Shown in pieces: positions 46,501 to 56,330 of a stretch of DNA of 64,000 nt. Each line of letters begins with the position of its first letter. Positions within the stretch are counted from its first letter, which is position 1. Below the pieces are notes generated by a model. It saw only the letters and a list, made by a program, of their open reading frames with translations. It did not search any database and had not been told where the DNA came from. Location of the stretch: positions 53,944,358 through 54,008,357 of the forward strand of contig JANJXV010000004.1 of the NCBI GenBank assembly GCA_024803745.1, in the 5' to 3' direction. Source of the DNA: Megascapheus bottae (lineage: Eukaryota > Chordata > Mammalia > Rodentia > Geomyidae). The position numbers and the translations under genes are program-made.

Positions 46501-47247
46501 AAAACAAAAAGAAAACATAAGCCCACAATTATTTGTTTCAGCCTGCCTTTACCATCCTTCTCTACATGTGGTATAAATGCTACTTCAGTTTTTCTGAGCT
46601 TGTGTTGACTTGGCTTGGTCAGTGCCATATTAGAAGATAAAATTGGAATATGCATGAACTTTAGTATTTCCTTCCCACCCTTGAGTTTCTGTCCACTGCC
46701 ATAAGAATCACATACCCAGAAGTGGCTCCTTCTTCAGCTGGGACACCTCAATGAGAAGCTAAATGAGGTCATAGGGAATCCACAGGAAACCTGTGACCCT
46801 CCCAACATAACACATACAGCTGTACCTCCCAGCTACAGTGGATTGCTTCATTCATTCATCACCAACATGCTATCACACAATGAACATGTGCTCCTTACCC
46901 TTCTACCACTTTATACCACTTGACCACTGTGCTAGGCAGGGAGGGTAAAACAGTGAGCACAGACAGCTGACCTGGACTCCAATGCTGAATACGACTCTCA
47001 ATCAATTATCCGATTACAATTGAGATTAATGCTCTGAAGGAGTGTTGCATGGTGATATACATAAAGCATGGTGGAGGTGGAGGCCAGAAATGGGCCACTG
47101 GCCCAAACTCAGTTCAATTATCTTATCTGGGAATCAAAAGTAACAAAAGTACCAGAGACTGAACTCAGGGTCTCATGTTCACTACGCTTGCTCATGGCAA
47201 GCAAGTCTTCAGGCTGTTGAAAGTGTGTTTATAGTAAGTACTTACAC
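46501..47247. other. Mostly unique sequence
   Basis: A possible minus-strand tRNA-like monomer at about 47150-47215; nothing else recognised. Confidence 0.4.
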
Positions 47248-47480
47248 TGTTTAAGCTGTGGCTCATGTCTGTAATTAATAGCTACTCAGAAGGCTGAGAT
47301 CTGAGGCTCATGGCTCAAAGCCAACTGAGGCAGTAAAGGCCATGACACTCTCATTACCAATGAAGCACCAAAACAGCTGAAAATGGAGGTGTGACTGAAG
47401 AGACAGGGTACTAGCCTTGAGCACAAACCCTCAGGAACAGTGTCCAGGTCTTAAGTTTAAGCCCCAGAACCTGCACAAAA
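47248..47480 (+). repeat. SINE-S
   Basis: Diverged complete copy. Confidence 0.7.
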
Positions 47481-47618
47481 TATAAATAAACATATAAATG
47501 AAATTAAATGAACAAGGCTAGCATATCTATTTCTATTTCCTATTTGTCTTTGTCCTCAGTTGTTTTTTTCTACAGTCACTTTGCAATCGGAAAGATAGGA
47601 CTGATCCAGAACATTTTT

Positions 47619-47811
47619 TTTTTTTTTGCCGGACCTGGGCTTGAGCTCAGGGTCTGAGCACTGTCCTTGGACTTTCTCAAAGCTAGAGCTCTACCATTTG
47701 AGCCACAGCACCATTTCTGGCTTTTTCTATGTATATGTGGTACCAAGGACTTGAACCCAGGTCTTCGTGCATGCTAGGCAAGCACTCTACCCCTAGGCCA
47801 AACTCCCGGCC
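47619..47811 (-). repeat. SINE-T with 18-bp target duplication
   Basis: 'CTGATCCAGAACATTTTT' is identical on both sides (47601-47618 and 47812-47829). An intact duplication points to a recent insertion. Confidence 0.9.
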
Positions 47812-48066
47812 CTGATCCAGAACATTTTTATGGCAAGGATTAAAACTAAGAAACCAAGGATGATTGCAGGACAGATCACCTTGAAGTGAGGACAATGCTC
47901 CATAATGATGAGGCTGCCTCATGGAAGCGGAGACGTCAACTCACGAGAACCAAATTGTTCCTCTCAAGTAGTGACAGAAATAACCATTTCTCCAGAAGCT
48001 AGGAGATCCGGAACTGAGATATGGCCAGTTCCACCACACCTGTAGCTGGAACTCTCACACTAATGC

Positions 48067-48655
48067 ATGACTCGTCTCCAACCCCTAGTTCTTCTACTTA
48101 CCTTCGATCCTCAGGGGAATCTTTTTAGCTACCTAAAGATGGAATATGAAGGATTGACGACCACTTTAGTCCTCCACATCAAGCAGAACACCAGACAGGC
48201 ACTCCTGTATGTGCTTGAGCATAAGGCAGGCCACTCCAACCTTGGCTTAGCTGAAAGCTCCCTATGTCCAGGTGGAACATTCCATTCTGTGCCCAGCCAA
48301 GGACATGGCCCTTGGCCCCCAAGAAACCATAGCCTGTATTTTATCTTCTGCTTCCTTCTTAAGACCCGTATAAGCCCAGCCCCAAATCCACCCTGATCAA
48401 CCTTTGATCCCAGGGAAAGTTGCTGCCCCTTGCTGTTCTTCAGTAAAGTCTTTGCCTGTGGGAGGATCCCATACAGCCTCTTTCCTTCCTTTCTCCTCCA
48501 TCTTCCTAACCTGCACCCTGAAGATGGCTGATGATGAGCTAAAGTACCCTCTTCCTGCATCATTTCTCTGTCATTTTTCTTTCCTAATAAAATTTCCAGT
48601 CACTTGCCCTGTGTTCCCATCTTGCCTGAATTCTCATGTTGGATGCAGGATCACA
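48067..48655 (+). mobile_element. LTR-like sequence, type unassigned
   Basis: Promoter-like 'CCCGTATAAGCCC' near 48366, an AGTAAA near 48442 and an AATAAA near 48587 followed by 'GTCACTTGCCCTGTG' give the order U3, TATA, polyA signal, U5. I could not fix the termini or a target duplication. It lies just upstream of the betaretroviral pol fragment but does not match that element's 3' LTR region by eye. Open frames of 109 and 144 codons across it look fortuitous. Confidence 0.35.
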
Positions 48656-48797
48656 ATTGGTTAGCTGCACTTAATTTCTGGCAACAATTCAATCGGAATC
48701 ATTCCAAATTTCCAGGCAGTCCTGAGAGAAGGAAGCATATGAAGGGTGATTATCTCTTTTCTTTCTGCCACACCCACTCCAGTGGAGTCTGTGCAGC

Positions 48798-49647
48798 ATG
48801 GAGCAGAAAGAGCCTGTATGGCTTAATCAATGGCTCCTTACCCTAGAAAAAATACAGGCCATAGAAACTATTGTTCAAAAACAGTTAAACTCAGGACATT
48901 TGGAGGAGACTACTAGTCCCTGGAATACTCCTATCTTTGCCATAAAAAAGAAATCTGGTAAATGGAGATTATTACAAGATTTAAGAGCAGTAAATGCAAC
49001 CATGCATGACATGGGCACATTGCAACCAGGGCTGCCAAATCCAGTAACAATTCCAAAAAATTGGAAAATTACAGTCATACAATAAAATTACATCCTGAGA
49101 ATTGTAAGAAATTTGCATTCAGTGTACCATCAGTAAATTTTATAAGACCCTACAAAAAATATCAATGGAAAGTGTTACCTCAAGGAACGAAAAATAGTCC
49201 TACGTTATGTCAAAAATTTTGTGGCCAATACTATTAAACCAGTAAGACAACAATTTCCTAATGTTTATCTAATTCATTATATGGATGATATTTTACTTGC
49301 AGCAAAAAACTTATGGGGAATTACAGGAGTCTTTAATTTTATTATTAGAATCATTGCAGAATAATGGGCTAGTTGTCACTCCTGACAAAATTCAATACCA
49401 GTTACCTATAAGATATCTAGGGCATGTTATTCATGAACAAAAAATAACGTCACAAAAATTACAGATTCGCAGGGATTCTCTACTTACTCTAAATGACTTA
49501 CAAAAGGCTTTAGGAAATATCAATTGGATAAGACCTCAGCTAAAATTATCTACTGGAGAATTAAAGCCACTCTTTGAATTGTTACAGGGTGATTCTGCCC
49601 CTAATTCTCTCTCTGCTCTTAATAAAGCAGCTGCACTGTGGGCCTAA
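48798..49647 (+). pseudogene. pol: Retroviral pol (reverse transcriptase) fragment
   Basis: Two main open pieces, 48798-49085 and 49285-49647, with a frame change and stop between them. The first carries the RT fingers region including '[18 protein letters not shown]'; the block around 'YLGHVIHEQK' lies in the second. The catalytic YMDD is encoded at 49278-49289, just before the second open piece and in another frame. Just after 'WKITVIQ' there is a stop, and the short stretch that normally holds the first catalytic aspartate appears deleted, with similarity resuming at '[12 protein letters not shown]'. The fragment ends before RNase H. The motif order identifies a betaretrovirus-type RT with high confidence; activity is excluded by the breaks. 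Confidence 0.9.
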
Positions 49648-50083
49648 AACAGAGGCCTGGGTGGTCAAGGGACGCCTTGACCCCCCCTCCCCTTCTGAGT
49701 TTCTTGTCAATAACAAGGCATACCTGAGAGTCCCACCAGCAAGACATGTCTAAATCTAAAAATAACTGTTTGATGAAAACATTCATTTGAGCTCATGTTT
49801 TTTGTGTTAAGTGTATCTGATTGAGTCCAATTTTCTTGTTATATGTCAATGTCTGATTATTTAAAAGTCTCCGTTTCTCTGTCTTGTTCGTGTTACATAT
49901 TTTTCCTTGTCCAGTTTTGTCTTTAAAATTGGTACCATTTCTAAGTATGGATCCTTATGGTTTTTCTGTGCGTACTCAAGCACACATCCTTGTTATTTAT
50001 TTGAACATTTCTGGGCCTAGCATGGCCGCTCCCCCATGTCTGCAATTGTAACAAGCCCTGGAAAAAATAAATTCCAGCTAAGT

Positions 50084-51230
50084 TGCCTTGCAAAAAGTTT
50101 TGTTTTGAACCTGGTTCTCACCTGTAAGAGTAAAATTGGCAAAACTCTCTTGACACAAACTTCCAGAAAATGAACGGCCGATATTATTTTTGCACGCTTT
50201 ATGATCTTTGAGTATGAATGTGTGTGAATGAGTGAGTGAACATGTTCAAGGTTAAATTGTCAGCATGCTGTATAAAACAATGAATAAATTTATACTTAAA
50301 CACAAAGACAATTGGGTAAATCTAAACTTAAAACTTCAAGAAAAATATTAGGTTTGAATGTTTTACAATGTCTCAAAGGATTACTACATTGGTTTAAAGA
50401 GAAATTAGTAAAAAAGTACTTTTCTAAAGACCCGGAAAAAAAATATAATAAAAAATCTGGTTTTGTAATACTTAGAGCTGTTTACATTGTAAACATTGTA
50501 TCCTGTTTAACCCAGAGGTATTAGGGAATTTGGGATTTATTACCTTTAAAGTTTAGAGACATGTATTAGAAATTTAAATGTAAAATTGTTCATTAATGTC
50601 AGAAACTTTGCCTGTCTGTCTTTTCTTGCAGACTGACTGCAAGTCAGTCTGGAAGTCTGATGATAACTTTTGGTGCACTGATGTTTGTAATTCTTGCATT
50701 AGGGAAAAACTGTCATTTGAGTTTAAACTGTTGATGGAGTTCTAGGCAGTAATAATCTAAACTGCAGAATAAAACAAAAAGCCTCTTCTAAAGGCAAAGG
50801 GAGTGACCTGGGCCCTAGGAGGCCTGGAGGCAAAGGGAATTCCTTTAGCCTTAAAGGTTTTTCAAAGGCAAATAAAAATCAAAGTGTTAAGAGTTTAAGT
50901 TACAAAGTGTAAAAGTTAAAGAAAAGTAGAAATGGTTTCTGAACAAAATTTAAAAGTAAAGTTGTCCTAAAGTTTTGTTTCTAAAAAAGAAACAAGGAAA
51001 ATTAGGATTATCAAAATGGTTACTTAATTACTATTTCAGCTTACTCTTGTAAATTACTTTATAGCAATCTCCAGCAGGCCAATGGAGACGGTCAGAAACC
51101 CTTATTCAAATGTAATTTTGGCTCTTACCAGGTTCCAGGTAAGATCATACTTAGACTATTTCTGAGTTGACCACCTTGTTGTTTTAATTGGAGTAACATG
51201 GCCTTTTGTAGGACTCATTAATCTAATAGC
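50084..51230 (+). repeat. Unexplained segment shared by two ERVs (copy 1)
   Basis: AT-rich, no credible open frame (the 70-codon lysine-rich frame at 50312-50524 is unrecognised). It lies between pol and env of the betaretroviral remnant. Blocks align in the same order with the interior of the neighbouring gammaretroviral remnant: 50112-50275 with 55190-55370 and 55583-55605, 50670-50740 with 56850-56895 and 57095-57125, 50925-51230 with 57285-57600. Shared words include 'AGAGTAAAAT', 'TTTGTAATTCTTGCATTA' (copy 2 'CTTGTAATTCTTGCATTA'), 'AAAATTAGGA' and 'GACTCATTAATCTAA' (copy 2 'GACTCATTGATCTAA'). Confidence 0.75.
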
Positions 51231-51387
51231 CGCAACTTTGAGCCTGCCCGGACAAAGCAAAGTCCCTGTTCAGGTGCCAGTTGCCGGGGCCAGCCGGCAA
51301 CAAACCAGGGTTCGCAGATTGGGGTTCCTGAAATAGGGGGCAAGAACTAAGAAAAAATAGAAGAGAGACAGACACACCGGGTCCGGG

Positions 51388-51921
51388 ATGTCTGCAGCCC
51401 AGGATGCAAAGACTCCCATCTGGATTCCAGACAGACTCATCCAGCCCGCAGCGACTAAAAATGTCCTGAAGACAAAAACGAAAGCAGAAGCAACTCTTCC
51501 GCCGAATGCGTGGATGGCCCGTCTCTCACTCCAACCACAGCAGAGCACACCTCGCCCTCCAAAAGATCTTCATCATCTTCTACATGAAGCGGAAACATTA
51601 CTAAAAACAACCCATCAGCCAAAGACTGCATTAACTCTCCTTTTAACATTATTATCTCTCCTTACTGTGAACTCCCCGGTGACTTCAGCACAAAGTTACT
51701 GGACTTACATTCCGAAGCCTCCGCCTTTACATCCAGTAGGCTGGGGAAACTCAGAATATATTAAGGTTATGACTAATGTTTCTGACATCTTGGGGGAATC
51801 TCCAACTTTTCATTTTGGCCATAATACCTCCTCTTACGGCAATTATGAGGGGAGGTCTAATACTTTGCCTATTTGTTTTACTTTAAAAGGCATAGCTCCA
51901 TATGGGCGTCTCATTTATTAA
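51388..51921 (+). pseudogene. env: Betaretroviral env, leader and SU start
   Basis: A 177-codon open frame. Residues 1 to about 85 are a long leader without an obvious early signal peptide, followed by a hydrophobic stretch (about residues 80-101, 'TALTLLLTLLSLLTVNSPV'), then the surface-subunit start 'SYWTYIPKPPPLHPVGWG'. The long leader fits the MMTV group, where the env signal peptide doubles as an RNA-export protein; that comparison is family knowledge. The frame stops within SU at 51919-51921. NVS, NTS and similar glycosylation sites are visible. The remainder of SU is missing. Confidence 0.8.
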
Positions 51922-52276
51922 GTGTCTGGAAAAATACAAATCTTACCTATAATATGGTTACCTTGCAGCAGCAAATTACAGCCATGAGTCAACAGCACTT
52001 AGAGTCCTGGGACATTTCTACTCTCTCCACAACTTTATCTTCTACATTAAAAGGCTTGAATCCCTCGGATTGGATTCAATATTTTATTTTTCTTGGTGTA
52101 GGTATTACTGTCCTAATCATCATTTTATTAATATTTCCTATTATCTTCAGAATTATTTTAACTTCCCTGCACACCATTGAACGTGACTTCTACGCATATC
52201 ACTTAAAAAATAAAAAATGGGGAACTGCCACACCCACTCCAGTGGAGTCTGTGCAGCATGGAGCAGAAAGAGCTTG
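51873..52276 (+). pseudogene. env: Betaretroviral env, transmembrane subunit end
   Basis: A 134-codon frame overlapping the SU piece in another frame. It contains 'LQQQITAMSQQHLESWD', a membrane anchor ('YFIFLGVGITVLIIILLIFP') and a short cytoplasmic tail. The fusion peptide and most of the ectodomain are absent, so the SU start and TM end are joined by a large internal deletion plus a frame change. Non-functional. Confidence 0.8.
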
Positions 52277-52542
52277 AATGGCTGCCAGTCCTGAGGTTCG
52301 CACCAACGGTGATCAGGCCTCCTGGAGGTCCCTGGCAGAGACCAGGACATATGCGTGAAATGCTCATAATGCTGGGTGCTGGGATTCTTTTATCACTCTT
52401 TTCATTTCTGATAGTTGATGGTATGGCAGTAATATTCTGTGCCAGCTACTGGCCTAAACAATTGATTGAGCGACTAGATGTTCCAGGAACTAAAAGTGCA
52501 TGCCCAGCTACTCTGGCGCAAACACATCCACAGCAGCCTTGA
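52258..52542 (+). CDS. Unassigned hydrophobic ORF at env/LTR junction
   Basis: A 94-codon frame that starts inside the env tail and runs into probable U3. It has one clear membrane segment (about residues 35-60, 'MLIMLGAGILLSLFSFLIVD') and a polar C-terminus. In MMTV-type viruses the U3 region holds an accessory membrane-protein gene, so the position is suggestive. I see no sequence similarity I can assert, and it may be chance. Confidence 0.25.
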   Translation: MEQKELEWLPVLRFAPTVIRPPGGPWQRPGHMREMLIMLGAGILLSLFSFLIVDGMAVIFCASYWPKQLIERLDVPGTKSACPATLAQTHPQQP

Positions 52543-53189
52543 TGACCTCAATGCACTCTACTAATAATAAGACAGAATTAGAAACTATACGGAAAACATG
52601 ATCTTTGAATTAGTAATAAATGTTAGTTTACCTGAATATGCCTTTAATGCGTCTGCATTACTTGTGTAAATGTTACAAGTACCTAATGAATCACATGGGA
52701 AAGGATTAGAAGGGCTAGAGCACCGTGGTGTGCTCTAACTGAACAGCAACAATGGACTCTTAGGTTTAAGGTTTTACAATTCCTGGCACAGGGTAATAAT
52801 TACTAACTTAGAAACAGAATCATAGGAAGAACTAGAAAACAGATGGTATACAAAGCTAATAGTGATTAATGCCAAGGCGGATGACGCCTAACCATAATGT
52901 CTGACTTATTAACCATGGCTTCTTAGAATGAAGGGAGAAGTTTCTTTTCTACTCAGAAAAATGTACCCTGTAACCATTCTTAAACGTGATTGTAATCTTT
53001 TGACCTTATGCCAACTGAAAGAAACTACTCCTACTTTGACTGTATATAATCTCACACTCAACAAGTAAAACTTCGCAGCAGATTCCAAACCTCCCTTGCG
53101 TTTGTGTCTGTCTGTCATCGCCGAATCCATTCCTGACCTGTGAATCCAGACTTGGTCTCCCCGCACTCCCGCTGAGTCGGTCTGCGGCA
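52280..53189 (+). mobile_element. Probable betaretroviral 3' LTR
   Basis: The right end is well supported: 'GTATATAATCTCAC' (TATA-like, near 53043) followed by a C-rich U5-like stretch and terminal TCTGCGGCA at 53189. The left end is inferred at TGCCAG (52280) directly after the env stop, because the right terminus in reverse complement begins TGCCGCAG. No 5' LTR partner is present to confirm it. Confidence 0.5.
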
Positions 53190-53304
53190 TCTTTCCCTAT
53201 TTATTTATTTATTACTATGATTAGGTGGGACTGGTGTTCAAACCTGGAGTCTTAATATATCTTAGGAAAGTGTTTCACCACTGAACCTAGTTTATCCTTG
53301 CTCC
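53190..53304. other. Spacer between two ERVs
   Basis: (ATTT)n-like start, then a short tRNA-like SINE remnant ('TGGTGTTCAAACCTGGAG'). Confidence 0.4.
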
Positions 53305-53862
53305 TGTAATAGTTCTTGTAAACTCTCACCATCTTAGAGTTTACTCTTAGCTTCTATAACTCCATTGTGTTTTTGTGACTCCATCTTAGAGAGCTGCACC
53401 CCCGCCCGTGTGACTAGTTCCTCATAGTTTGATGGTTAATGATATATATGTAGCCTTTGTGTCTTTCTCTTTCTACATAGCAACCATAGTAATGGATTGT
53501 GAGAATAATCATAGTAATGAGTGATGGAAATGATTATAGTAGTAGCTATAGAAATGTCGTGCTAACTGCCAGACTGCCCCACTTACGATTGCTTACTGGA
53601 TTGTTTTAGCCCGCTCATGCTTGCTCACAGTATTGTTTTAGCTTCTGTAACTTCATGCTTGGCTTACACTTGTAGGAAGGAACCATTAGTTAACTTTCTT
53701 CCCCTGAGTTAATAAGCAGGGGCGGGGGGGGGGTTCTGCCTTAAAAGGGGCCATGAGACTGGGCAGTAGTTTTTGGTCACCCCCACTGTGCAGTGTAGTC
53801 CTACCTAGTAATAAAGACTTTCTTTCAGCTGTATTCTGTGTCTGGTGGTCTTTCCTTCAACG
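53305..53862 (+). mobile_element. 5' LTR of gammaretroviral ERV
   Basis: Begins TGTAATAG and ends TTCAACG; the partner ends TTCAACA, so the terminal CA appears mutated here. It contains repeated U3 words ('CATCTTAGAG' twice, 'CATAGTAATG' twice, 'TTGTTTTAGC' twice) that may have been enhancer repeats, and AATAAAGACTTTC near 53811 as polyA signal. Confidence 0.85.
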
Positions 53863-53865
53863 TTT

Positions 53866-53883
53866 TGGAGGTCCCAGACCCCA
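53866..53883 (+). other. Primer-binding site, tRNA-Thr-like
   Basis: Three bases after the LTR, TGGAGGTCCCAG matches 11 of 12 bases of the complement of a tRNA-Thr 3' end; the last six bases do not match. The tRNA sequence is recalled from memory, so the assignment is tentative. Confidence 0.5.
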
Positions 53884-54065
53884 AGTTGTCTCAGTAGGTG
53901 GTTGGGCACCAGGGAGATAAATTCAGTCAATTCCTAGGGGAGGTACCCCTGACACATTCCAGGGCCCCAGGAACTGTACTTCTCTCCCTGCTGCTCCAGA
54001 GGCCCGAGACTTCCACTCCACATTATTTTTGGACGTCATAGAAAGTCGCTTGTTCTTGAAGATCT

Positions 54066-54078
54066 CTGAAGGTAAGTT
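54066..54078 (+). other. Leader splice donor
   Basis: GAAG|GTAAGT, a near-perfect donor, lies about 210 bp after the 5' LTR, where gammaretroviruses place the donor used for env mRNA. Confidence 0.55.
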
Positions 54079-54217
54079 TGTATGGGGCATCTTCTGTTTA
54101 AGACATCCTGGAGATTCTGCACAGCTATCAATCCAGTGTTCTAGGACTCTGAGAGATGGCACCGGCACTTTGCAATTCGCTTAATTCTTGATTGGGATCC
54201 TCTGGTTTGAATTCCGG

Positions 54218-54218
54218 G

Positions 54219-54258
<40 letters not shown>
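54218..54258. repeat. (GT)n microsatellite
   Basis: About 19 units in the proviral leader. Open frames across it are artefacts. Confidence 0.95.
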
Positions 54259-54259
<1 letters not shown>

Positions 54260-54955
54260 GTGGCCACCAAGTTTTTGCTCTGTTACTGTTTCTGTCAGTG
54301 TCCTGATTGTGTCAGCTGTTTTAAAACTCCATTCAAGTGTCTGCTTTCGTTCTATGGGAAAAGAGAAATCAAAGTACCACCAGTGTGGAACCCCCCCCAC
54401 CCTCTGCGGTGGAGGGTGCCCCATTCAGGGAGGCAAGAGGGCCCTGGAGGAGGTTCAGTGAGTGTGCTCAGTGAGAGTGGCCCAACTCAGCAGGCTTTGG
54501 GTTTTGCAGTTATCTTGGTCTTTTCTTCTTGTTGTAAAAATCAGTACTAGTTTAAAATGTGGATCTGTGTTTTGTGTTTTTGTTGTTCATTGGACATCTC
54601 TGGGGGAATAAAACGTTCAGCCTCCAGCTTGGCTGGGTTGTGAGCCTGCTTTGTCTCCTCCTGTGAGGCTGTTGTTGTGGGGAGGTGGGCAGAGATAAAG
54701 TAGTTGGGTTTTTTTGTTGTTTTTTTTTGTTTGTTTTGTTTTTTGTTTTTGTTTTTTTTTTTTTTTTTTTTTTAGCAAACTGGCTGAAGTTGCAGCCTGT
54801 TCAGTAAGAAGAGATTAGCTTCAGGTAACCCCATCCCTTCCTCCAACAGGAGGTATTCAGAAGGTATATTGGTATGCCATTAATGTGCCCTACTAAGGAA
54901 GCAAGTCTTTGAAAAATGGGGCTTAGGGAATGCTAAGGTGATTTAACCCCCCCTC
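54259..54955 (+). other. Proviral leader/interior, no ORF recognised
   Basis: No gag similarity found. A long T-rich tract lies at 54708-54774. Weak resemblance to 49840-50050 of the betaretroviral remnant ('TTTGAACATTTCTGGG' compared with 'CATTGGACATCTCTGGGG'). Confidence 0.4.
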
Positions 54956-55142
54956 TTTTTTTTGCCAGTCTTGGAGCTTGAACTCAGGGCCTGGGCATGT
55001 CCTTGGACACTTTTTGCTCAAGGCTAGTGTTCTGCCACTTGGGCCTCAGTGCCACTTCCAGCTTTTTCTGTGTTTGTGGCACTGAGGAATTGAATTCAGG
55101 GCTTTGTGAATGCCAGGCAAGACTAGGTCATACTTCCGGCCC
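54956..55142 (-). repeat. SINE-T inside ERV
   Basis: Reverse copy with a T-rich start ('CTCTTTTTTTTGCCAGTC'). Confidence 0.85.
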
Positions 55143-55283
55143 CTGATTTATTAATTTGTTAGCAAAGTCTTGTCTTAAATCATGGTCATGTGCAAGAGTA
55201 AAATGGGCAAAAAAAAATCACTTGCCACTAAACGAACCAGAAGATATGTGGCCACTATTCATATTGGTGCACTTTAAGATCTT

Positions 55284-55331
<48 letters not shown>

Positions 55332-55371
55332 AGTATGGGTAAACATGTTCAAGATAAAAACTGTCAACATA

Positions 55372-55582
55372 GCTGGGGGCTGATGGCCCATGCCTGTAAC
55401 CCTAGGTACTCAGGAGGCTGAAATATGAGGAGCCCAGTTCAAAGCCAGCCTGGGCATGAAATCCATGAGACGATTATCTCCAATTAACCACCAGAAAATC
55501 AGAAATGGGACCATGGCTCAAGTGGTAGAACTGTAACCTTGAGCTGAAGAGCTCAAGCCCCACGTCCAACAACAACAAAAAC
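55372..55582 (+). repeat. SINE-S inside shared segment
   Basis: Bordered by 'AACTGTCAACATA' (55359-55371) and 'AACTGTCAGCATA' (55583-55595). Confidence 0.85.
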
Positions 55583-55620
55583 AACTGTCAGCATACTGTT
55601 TAAAAAAAAAAAATGTGGGG

Positions 55621-55817
55621 GGTGCCCCCTGGGAGTGTGGCCTAGTGGTAGAGTGCTCACCTAGCATGCATGCTCACCTGGGTTTGATTCCTTGGTACCA
55701 CATACACAGAAAAAGCAGAAGTGGTGCTGTGGTCAAGTGGTAGAGTGCTAGCCTTGAGAAAGCTCAAGGACAGTGTCCAGGACCCGAGTTCAAACTACAG
55801 GAGTGTCAAAATAAAAA
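55621..55817 (+). repeat. SINE-T inside ERV
   Basis: Complete copy, A-rich tail abutting the 3' end of the SARNP pseudogene. Confidence 0.85.
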
Positions 55818-55818
55818 G

Positions 55819-56098
55819 TTATTTATCACTGTACAAGCCATTGCCCACTTGGCCTATTTGTTTGAAACTGATGAGAAACTGAAAAAGAGGAATCTTTGTG
55901 CTCTGTTTCATCTCCCAATACATCTTCTTCATTTGCCTCTTCTTCAGCATGTTCCTCAAGATAAGCCTGGAGCCTGTTGACGAGATCTTGTTTTGTCCCT
56001 TTAGTCTCCAAACCACGAGCAAGACATTCTTGTTTTAGTTCAGCAAACTTCAGCTTATAGAGCTCCACCGTCTCCCCCGCCATCTTGTTCCTTAACTT
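55819..56098 (-). pseudogene. SARNP: SARNP processed pseudogene, 5' part
   Basis: An 85-codon minus-strand frame (55826-56083). Residues 1-61 match the N-terminus of SARNP (also called CIP29 or Hcc-1, an RNA-binding partner of the mRNA-export factor DDX39B), including the SAP-domain core 'LKQECLARGLETKGTKQDLV' and the acidic 'LEEHAEEEANEEDVLGDETE'. There is no intron where the host gene has several, so it is retrotransposed. After residue 61 the match stops and a different 24-residue tail follows; the C-terminal RNA-binding half is absent. Upstream of the ATG is 'GTTAAGGAACAAG', plausibly 5' UTR. It is inserted antisense in the provirus. Confidence 0.85.
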
Positions 56099-56330
56099 GC
56101 TTTTTGACTACAACTACAGCTAGTGTAAACCTTGTGTTTAGGAGTAGATGATAAAGTGTGCTGTTTGTTTAAAAAAATGATTAGTAAATGTAGTACCAGT
56201 AATAAAACCCAGCCCCACACCTAATCAAATGTGATAAAGAAAAGGAAGAAAGAAAGAAGAAAGAGAAAGCAAGCAAGCAAGCAAAAGCAAGCAAGCAAAC
56301 AGTAAGGAAAGTTAGAAACTCCAGAAGAGC

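Larger units (their letters stand above)
48765..53189 (+). mobile_element. Betaretrovirus-like (MMTV-group) ERV remnant
   Basis: Class II endogenous retrovirus remnant, plus strand: reverse transcriptase fragment (48798-49647), an unexplained non-coding stretch (49650-51250), an env remnant (51388-52276), and a 3' LTR ending TCTGCGGCA at about 53189. No 5' LTR, gag, protease, RNase H or integrase was seen. All frames are broken, so it is a fossil. The group assignment rests on the RT block and on the env surface-subunit start, which resembles the mouse mammary tumour virus group. Confidence 0.75.

Noticed and set aside
48129..48563. 144-codon minus-strand frame
   Set aside because: Lies across an LTR-like sequence, shows no domain, and the opposite strand is equally open.
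53305..53862. LTRs of the betaretroviral element flanking the whole 48-62 kb cluster
   Set aside because: The LTR pair at 53305 and 61691 begins after the betaretroviral end and flanks only gammaretroviral motifs.
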